From: JANLYQ01 sp031365725 | GTDB lineage: Bacteria > Actinomycetota > Actinomycetes > JACCUZ01 | Direction: 5' to 3' | Length of the DNA stretch: 16,029 bases | Assembly (NCBI GenBank): GCA_031365725.1 | Contig: JANLYQ010000102.1 | Location: 1-16,029 of the forward strand | In this document: piece by piece, positions 12,120 to 16,029 of the stretch | How positions within the stretch are numbered: the stretch's first letter is position 1 | How the letters are laid out: each line of letters begins with the position of its first letter | Made by a program: the position numbers and the translations under genes | The notes under the pieces: model-generated | What the model was told of the DNA's origin: nothing | Database searches by the model: none | What the model saw: only the letters and a program-made list of their open reading frames with translations

Positions 12120-12929
12120 ATGACGACGGACCTGCATCCCTTGGTCGAGACCTACGCGCACGCCCTGCAGTCGTTCGGCTCGGTCGCGGACGGGCTGGCG
12201 CCAGGCGACTGGGAGCTGGCGACCGAGTGCCCCGGCTGGTCGGTGCGCGACCAGGTGGCCCACGTGGTGGCCCTCGAGCTGCAGCTGGGCGGGGCCGCGC
12301 TGCCGTCCCGGCTGCCGGCCTACGGCGAGCACGTCCGCAACGACTTCGGTCGGCACATGGAGGACGGGGTCGCCGCCCTGCGCGACCTGAGCACCGACGC
12401 CTTGCTCGAGCGCCTGGCCGAGGCCGGCGAGAAGCACCTCAGCCAGCTGCGCGCCGAGACCCTCGACCCCCACCGGCTGGTCCCAGGGCCGGTCGGCACC
12501 GACGTCCCGCTGTCCGGGCTGCTGCCGCTGCGGGTCTTCGACATCTGGACCCACGAGCAGGACGTACGCCGGGGCGTGGGGCACCCGGGCGGCCTGGGGG
12601 GTCCGGCGGCCCAGCTGTCGGTGCTGCGGATGACGGCCGGCCTGGGCCGGGTCGTCGGCAAGGCGGTAGCACCCCCGGCGGGCACGTCAGTGGGGTTCCA
12701 AGGGACGGGGGACGTGCCTGTCGCGCTGACCGTCACGGTGGGTCCGGACGGCCGGGCCGCCGACACTCCCGGGATCGGTGCGGACGCGACCGTCACCCTC
12801 GCCACGACCACCGAGACGCTGATGCGACTGGCCGCCGGCCGGGTCGACCCGGCCACCTCGGCGGTCGAGATCGTCGGCGACCAGGGGCTCGGTCGGGTGG
12901 TGCTGGACCACCTGTCGATGACCCCCTGA
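12120..12929 (+). CDS. Maleylpyruvate isomerase family (DinB-like, mycothiol-dependent type)
   Basis: The 269-residue protein shows the two-domain layout of TIGR03083-type proteins. The N-terminal four-helix DinB-like domain has the metal-ligand motifs WSVRDQVAHVV (H48) and D141-x3-H145 in VFDIWTHEQDVRR. The C-terminal part (about 165-269) resembles an SCP2-like alpha/beta domain. Known members such as maleylpyruvate isomerase use a divalent metal and mycothiol as cofactor; the actual substrate of this protein is unknown. It has no Shine-Dalgarno site and its ATG overlaps an alternative ATG of the divergent hydrolase by two bases (CATG), supporting a leaderless start here and a later start for the neighbour. 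Confidence 0.85.
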   Translation: MTTDLHPLVETYAHALQSFGSVADGLAPGDWELATECPGWSVRDQVAHVVALELQLGGAALPSRLPAYGEHVRNDFGRHMEDGVAALRDLSTDALLERLAEAGEKHLSQLRAETLDPHRLVPGPVGTDVPLSGLLPLRVFDIWTHEQDVRRGVGHPGGLGGPAAQLSVLRMTAGLGRVVGKAVAPPAGTSVGFQGTGDVPVALTVTVGPDGRAADTPGIGADATVTLATTTETLMRLAAGRVDPATSAVEIVGDQGLGRVVLDHLSMTP

Positions 12930-12978
12930 GTGGGCCGGGGGTCCCGCTGCGATCACGGCATCACCCGTTCGGTCGGCG

Positions 12979-13022
12979 AACCCCTCAAACTCGGCCCCCC
13001 TCACCCCTAAGGGACCCCTAAC
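12979..13022. promoter_or_regulatory. Direct-repeat regulator site candidate (ACCCCTAA)
   Basis: ACCCCTAA occurs at 13003-13010 and 13014-13021, an 11-bp period or one helical turn, and a related ACCCCTCAA lies near 12980. Eleven-bp direct repeats are a typical binding pattern of OmpR/PhoP-type response regulators. The site is about 80-100 bp upstream of the secreted-protein, apbE and ferric-reductase operon, so it could control that unit. No regulator gene is in the window. Confidence 0.4.
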
Positions 13023-13100
13023 CATCTTGCCGGTAGCGCCCCTGAGGTCCGACGTTGTGATCGGCACCCCCCACCGGTCACCAGCAGGGAGACAGCGCTC

Positions 13101-13745
13101 ATGAGAAGGTCACGCCGCGTCGCAGCCACCATCGTCACCGCCACCGCCGTCCTGGGTGGTGCCGGTGTCGCCGTCGCTGCTGTGCAGCACGCCGTGAGCT
13201 CCCCGGCCACCTCCCCCGCCGCCGCCCAGAAGAACCTCAAGGACGGTGCCCTGGCCGGCTACCTGTCGTCGCTGAGCCAGCGCGAGCGCGACCTGCAGGC
13301 CAGCCTCGCTGCCACCCGTGAGCTCGCCGCGGGGTCGAGCCCGTCCAGCGCGGACGACGCCACCCCCGAGCCCGGCGACGACAGCCCCGCTCCGGTCGCC
13401 TCCACGACCCCCACGCCGGGCACGCCGAGCGCGACGCCCAGCCCGCGACCCAAGCGCAGCGACGACTCCGATGACGAGACACCGTCAGCAAGCGCGTCCA
13501 GCACTGACGACGGCGACGACGACAGCGACGAGATCTCCGGCAGCCCGACTGCGACCCCGAGCACCTCACCGACCCCGCACGACGACGACGGCGACAACTC
13601 CCCGACGCCGACCACCACGCCCACCACGCCCAGCCCGACGGTCACCGTCACCCCGACCGTGACCCTGAGCCCCTCCGGGCCGCCCACCACGACCCGCTCC
13701 CCGCGTCCCACGGTGGAGCCGAGCGGCGAGCCCACAGATGACTGA
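13101..13745 (+). CDS. Secreted Ser/Thr/Pro/Asp-rich low-complexity protein
   Basis: I do not recognise this 214-residue protein as a named family. It begins with a typical export signal (basic MRRSRR, hydrophobic stretch to about residue 29 with AVA). A short helical segment follows (about 46-77, with SLSQRERDLQASLAATREL). From about 78 to the end it is low complexity: blocks of DDGDDD-type acids alternate with PTPSTSPTP-type repeats, which suggest an extended, possibly glycosylated surface stalk. The ATG at 13101 has AGGGAG about 9 nt upstream. Its last eight bases overlap the next gene, so it is the first gene of a coupled operon with the second low-complexity protein, ApbE and a ferric-reductase-like protein. 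It has no Cys, no His cluster and no FMN-binding domain. A role in the cell-envelope redox unit is inferred from context only. Confidence 0.7.
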   Translation: MRRSRRVAATIVTATAVLGGAGVAVAAVQHAVSSPATSPAAAQKNLKDGALAGYLSSLSQRERDLQASLAATRELAAGSSPSSADDATPEPGDDSPAPVASTTPTPGTPSATPSPRPKRSDDSDDETPSASASSTDDGDDDSDEISGSPTATPSTSPTPHDDDGDNSPTPTTTPTTPSPTVTVTPTVTLSPSGPPTTTRSPRPTVEPSGEPTDD

Positions 13746-14472
13746 GAAGAACGCCCTGTTCCGCTGGCGCACCGCGGCCGCGGTCGCCCCCACGGCAGCA
13801 GCCATGCTGGCCGTCGTCACCGGCTGGGCCATCAACCACCAGCCCGGGGACACCGGCAGCAGTTCGTCGGTGGCCGCTGAGCCGGCCACTGACGGTGCCA
13901 TCGACAACAACGGTGCCGCGCTCACCAAGCAGATGGTCCAGACCCAGGGTCGCGTCACCCACCTGGAGAAGGCTCTCGCCAGGGTCCAGCAGCGCACCGG
14001 CATCGTGCTGCCGAGCCCGTCGTTGACCTCGACTCCTGGACAGCCCGGAAAGAACGGACAGACCGGGTCGACCACGGGCAACGCCGGCGCCCCCGGCAGC
14101 GCGGTGCCGGGACAGCCCACGCCGGGCTCTCCCACCCCCAAGGCCGCGACCCAGGCTGCGCACAAGGCCGCCGGCGCCTCCGCCGGCTCGTCGGCAGCCC
14201 AGCCGGTCGCACCCGTCGCTGCGCCCGTCGCACCGGCCAGCGGTGGCGGCGCAGCGTCCGGTGGTGGCGGCGCCGCCTCCGGTGGTGGCGCAGCTGCAGG
14301 TGGCGGCGGTTCCTCCGCAGGTGGCGGCGGTGCCACCTCGGCCCCGCCCGCACCGGCCCCTGCCCCCGCTCCGGCCACGACCAGCGCGGCACCGCCCCCT
14401 CCGTCGCCTCCCCCGCCGCCCCCCGCGCCGGCACCCAGCCCCAAGCCCACGGTCACGACCGGCGCGTCCTGA
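13738..14472 (+). CDS. Membrane-anchored Gly/Ala/Pro-rich low-complexity protein
   Basis: The 244-residue protein has no family I recognise. An N-terminal hydrophobic helix (about 12-32, TAAAVAPTAAAMLAVVTGWA) probably anchors it with the rest outside. A short charged helix at about 61-87 (QMVQTQGRVTHLEKALARVQ) may be a coiled coil. Next is a collagen-like stretch with G-x-y steps near 101-124 (GQPGKNGQTG), then a spacer rich in Ala and Pro (135-167), a Gly-Gly-Gly-Ala region (169-200) and a poly-Pro tail to the end. The same order of exported head, short helix and low-complexity tail occurs in the gene before it, so the two may share a role. It overlaps that gene by 8 nt and ends one base before the apbE start. 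A GGATS segment at 197-201 is not a convincing flavinylation site. Function is unknown. Confidence 0.7.
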   Translation: MTEKNALFRWRTAAAVAPTAAAMLAVVTGWAINHQPGDTGSSSSVAAEPATDGAIDNNGAALTKQMVQTQGRVTHLEKALARVQQRTGIVLPSPSLTSTPGQPGKNGQTGSTTGNAGAPGSAVPGQPTPGSPTPKAATQAAHKAAGASAGSSAAQPVAPVAAPVAPASGGGAASGGGGAASGGGAAAGGGGSSAGGGGATSAPPAPAPAPAPATTSAAPPPPSPPPPPPAPAPSPKPTVTTGAS

Positions 14473-14473
14473 C

Positions 14474-15478
14474 ATGACGAGCACCGTCACATCGCCCCGA
14501 GTCATGCGCCCCCACGAGATCACCCGCACCTTCAGGTCCATGGCCACCGATGTGACGATGCGCGTCGTCGCGCCCAAGCCCGACGCGATCGCTGCGCTGG
14601 ACAAGGCCGAGGAGCTCATCCGGCGGGTGGCCGCGTCGTGCACCCGGTTCGACCCCACCAGCGCCCTGATGCGGGCCAACGCCGCCCCCCGTCGGTGGCA
14701 CGAGGTCCCCGTCGAGCTGTACGACGCCCTGAGCGAGGCCCACGACGCCTACGTCTCCACCGACGGACTGTTCGACCCGCGGGTGCTGCAGTCCCTCGAG
14801 GCGTGGGGCTATGACACGTCACTGCCGTTCCGTTCCGGCCCGGTGACCACCACGTCCACCGCGGCCACCGGCGTACGCGCGGGTCGCGCACCTGCCGTCC
14901 CCGGCAAGCGACGCTGGCGCCCGAAGTTCGACCTCGCCAAGCGCGCGGTCCGCATCGGTGCGCTGCCCGTCGACCTAGGCGGCATCGGCAAGGGTCTCGC
15001 CGTCCGCTGGGCGGCCGACGTGCTCTCCGGTACCGGTAAGGCTGTGCTTGTCGAGGCGGGCGGTGACCTCAACGCCGAGGGCGCCGGACCGGAGGGCGAG
15101 GGCTGGCTGGTCGGAGTCGAGGACCCACGCGGCTCCGAGACCCCGATGGCCGTCCTGCGGCTGACCGACCAGGCCTGCGCGACGTCGTCGGTGCGGCTGC
15201 GCACCTGGACGGTCGACGGCCGCAAGGTCAACCACATCGTCGACCCGCGCACCGGTGACCCCGCCGAGACCGGGCTGCTGTCGGTGACCGTGGTCGGGCC
15301 GGACGTCGCCCGCGCCGAGGTCTGGAGCAAGTCCCTGTTCCTCGCCGGTCGCGGCCGGGTCCGGCAGCTCGCCGACGACCACGGCATCGCCGCGCTGCTC
15401 ATCGACACCGACGGCGTCATCGGCCTCAGTGCCGCCATGCGCCCGCTGGTCACCTGGCAGGCCGATCGTGGCTGGTGA
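14474..15478 (+). CDS. apbE: FAD:protein FMN transferase (ApbE)
   Basis: The 334-residue protein matches ApbE, the enzyme that moves FMN from FAD onto a Thr or Ser in a target protein. Motifs visible are DLGGIGKG (167-174), the AGGD nucleotide/metal loop (195-198) and HIVDPRTGDPA (254-264). The AEVWSKSLFLAG segment (281-292) takes the place of the usual ADALATALF loop, with Glu for Asp and Lys for Thr, a variant I associate with actinobacterial ApbE proteins. There is no signal peptide, unlike the lipoprotein ApbEs of many Gram-negatives. The ATG at 14474 lies one base after the stop of the preceding gene. It overlaps the ferric-reductase-like gene at its end. Its presence means a flavinylated partner exists, probably just downstream of the window. 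Confidence 0.9.
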   Translation: MTSTVTSPRVMRPHEITRTFRSMATDVTMRVVAPKPDAIAALDKAEELIRRVAASCTRFDPTSALMRANAAPRRWHEVPVELYDALSEAHDAYVSTDGLFDPRVLQSLEAWGYDTSLPFRSGPVTTTSTAATGVRAGRAPAVPGKRRWRPKFDLAKRAVRIGALPVDLGGIGKGLAVRWAADVLSGTGKAVLVEAGGDLNAEGAGPEGEGWLVGVEDPRGSETPMAVLRLTDQACATSSVRLRTWTVDGRKVNHIVDPRTGDPAETGLLSVTVVGPDVARAEVWSKSLFLAGRGRVRQLADDHGIAALLIDTDGVIGLSAAMRPLVTWQADRGW

Positions 15479-16029
15479 CCTCACCCCCCTCCGCGCCACC
15501 ACGTCCACGGGGCGCAGCCGTCTGACCAAGGCCCTGACGACGGTCGCCGTGGTGATCGGCTTCGCTGCGAGCACGGCGGTGACCGGCGTGCTGCTCGGGC
15601 GGGTCATGCACTCGGTTGCCGGGGACAAGAACGCGCCCTGGATCATCGGGCGCGCCGCGGGCCTCTCGGCCTATCTGCTGCTCGTGCTGCTGGTCGCGAC
15701 CGGCCTCGTGCTGTCGCACCCGATGCGCGCCAAGCTGCGCCGTCCGTCGTCGATCACCCGCATCCGGCTGCACGTGAGTCTCGCGGTGTTCACCCTCGCC
15801 CTGACTGTGCTGCACATCGTCGTGCTCGCCACCGACTCCTACGCCGGCGTCGGCTGGTGGGGCTCGTTCGTCCCGATGGGCGCGAGCTATCGCCCCGTGC
15901 CGGTCACTCTCGGCGTCATCGGCCTGTACGCCGGCCTGCTGGCCGGTCTGACCGCCGGCTTCTCCGGGCGCCGGTTCGTCAACCGGGTCTGGTGGCCGAT
16001 CCACAAAGTGGCGTCGGTCTCGCTGGCGC
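15468..16029 (+). CDS. Ferric-reductase-like heme membrane protein, 5' part (cut by window end)
   Basis: Reading from a GTG at 15468, the frame is open to the end of the window (187 residues so far, no stop). After a basic head there are hydrophobic helices at about 24-46, 61-84, 103-122 and 143-165. His residues stand at H102 in RLHVSL and H116 in VLHIVVL, with H179 in WWPIHKVASVS. This is the heme-binding pattern of the ferric-reductase-like transmembrane family, which passes electrons across the membrane through b-type hemes. The start overlaps the last 11 nt of apbE, so the gene is the fourth member of the operon. It is incomplete; full proteins of this type often continue with more helices and may be followed by an FMN-binding protein. 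Confidence 0.8.
   Translation, partial: MAGDLTPLRATTSTGRSRLTKALTTVAVVIGFAASTAVTGVLLGRVMHSVAGDKNAPWIIGRAAGLSAYLLLVLLVATGLVLSHPMRAKLRRPSSITRIRLHVSLAVFTLALTVLHIVVLATDSYAGVGWWGSFVPMGASYRPVPVTLGVIGLYAGLLAGLTAGFSGRRFVNRVWWPIHKVASVSLA

Noticed and set aside
14326..14340. GGATS in the anchored protein as an ApbE flavinylation site
   Set aside because: The site lacks the upstream Asp and the Ser/Thr before G-A-T, and there is no FMN-binding domain around it. It lies in a plain Gly-Ala repeat.
13566..14679. Long Gly/Ala/Arg-rich minus-strand frames opposite the low-complexity genes
   Set aside because: They mirror repetitive GGC/GCC sequence. The plus-strand frames have signal or anchor helices, ribosome sites and tight operon spacing, while the minus-strand frames have none.

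Overview
The window is high-GC DNA from an actinobacterium. The phylum call rests on gene content: a FadE5-type acyl-CoA dehydrogenase, a CadI-like ArsI beside ArsR, a maleylpyruvate-isomerase-family (mycothiol-dependent type) protein, a DUF6458-like small membrane protein, frequent GTG starts and apparently leaderless promoters. Genus cannot be decided from sequence reading alone; a Nocardioidaceae or Intrasporangiaceae-like host would fit. There is no rRNA, tRNA, CRISPR array or transposase that I can recognise.

Layout, left to right. (1) 1-2274: a GST-family gene on the minus strand, then a scar where the 5' part of an oligoendopeptidase F gene (plus) runs directly into the 5' part of an MFS transporter gene (minus). 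Both genes have lost their 3' halves, and the join lies at a perfect 14-bp palindrome (1779-1792). (2) 2342-3663: a coupled pair of membrane proteins, a PAP2 phosphatase and a DedA-family protein, followed by an intergenic repeat and hairpin cluster. (3) 3832-5902: an arsenic island with arsI, an aquaporin gene and arsC overlapping on the minus strand, divergent from arsR, with a dyad operator candidate between them. No ArsB or Acr3 pump is visible, so arsenite may leave through the aquaporin. (4) 6055-7905: a FadE5-like acyl-CoA dehydrogenase preceded by two near-identical dyad repeats that look like a regulator binding site. (5) 8082-12929: small and housekeeping-like genes: a DUF6458-like membrane protein, a thioredoxin/NHL-repeat protein, a mini zinc-ribbon protein, a tudor-like small protein, an NYN/PIN-like protein, a nitrilase-family hydrolase and a DinB/maleylpyruvate-isomerase-family protein. 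A perfect or near-perfect 20-bp triplicate lies between the hydrolase and the NYN-like gene. (6) 13101-end: a tightly packed operon of two secreted or anchored low-complexity proteins, ApbE (FAD:protein FMN transferase) and a ferric-reductase-like heme membrane protein cut by the window end.

The last operon is the best candidate for an incompletely described system. It looks like a cell-envelope flavin and heme electron-transfer module in which two Pro/Ser/Thr- or Gly/Ala/Pro-rich surface proteins are co-translated with the flavinylating enzyme and the transmembrane electron carrier. The flavinylated partner itself is not in the window. The paired gene truncation, the 20-bp triplicate upstream of the NYN-like gene, and the pump-less ArsI/aquaporin/ArsC set also deserve a second look.
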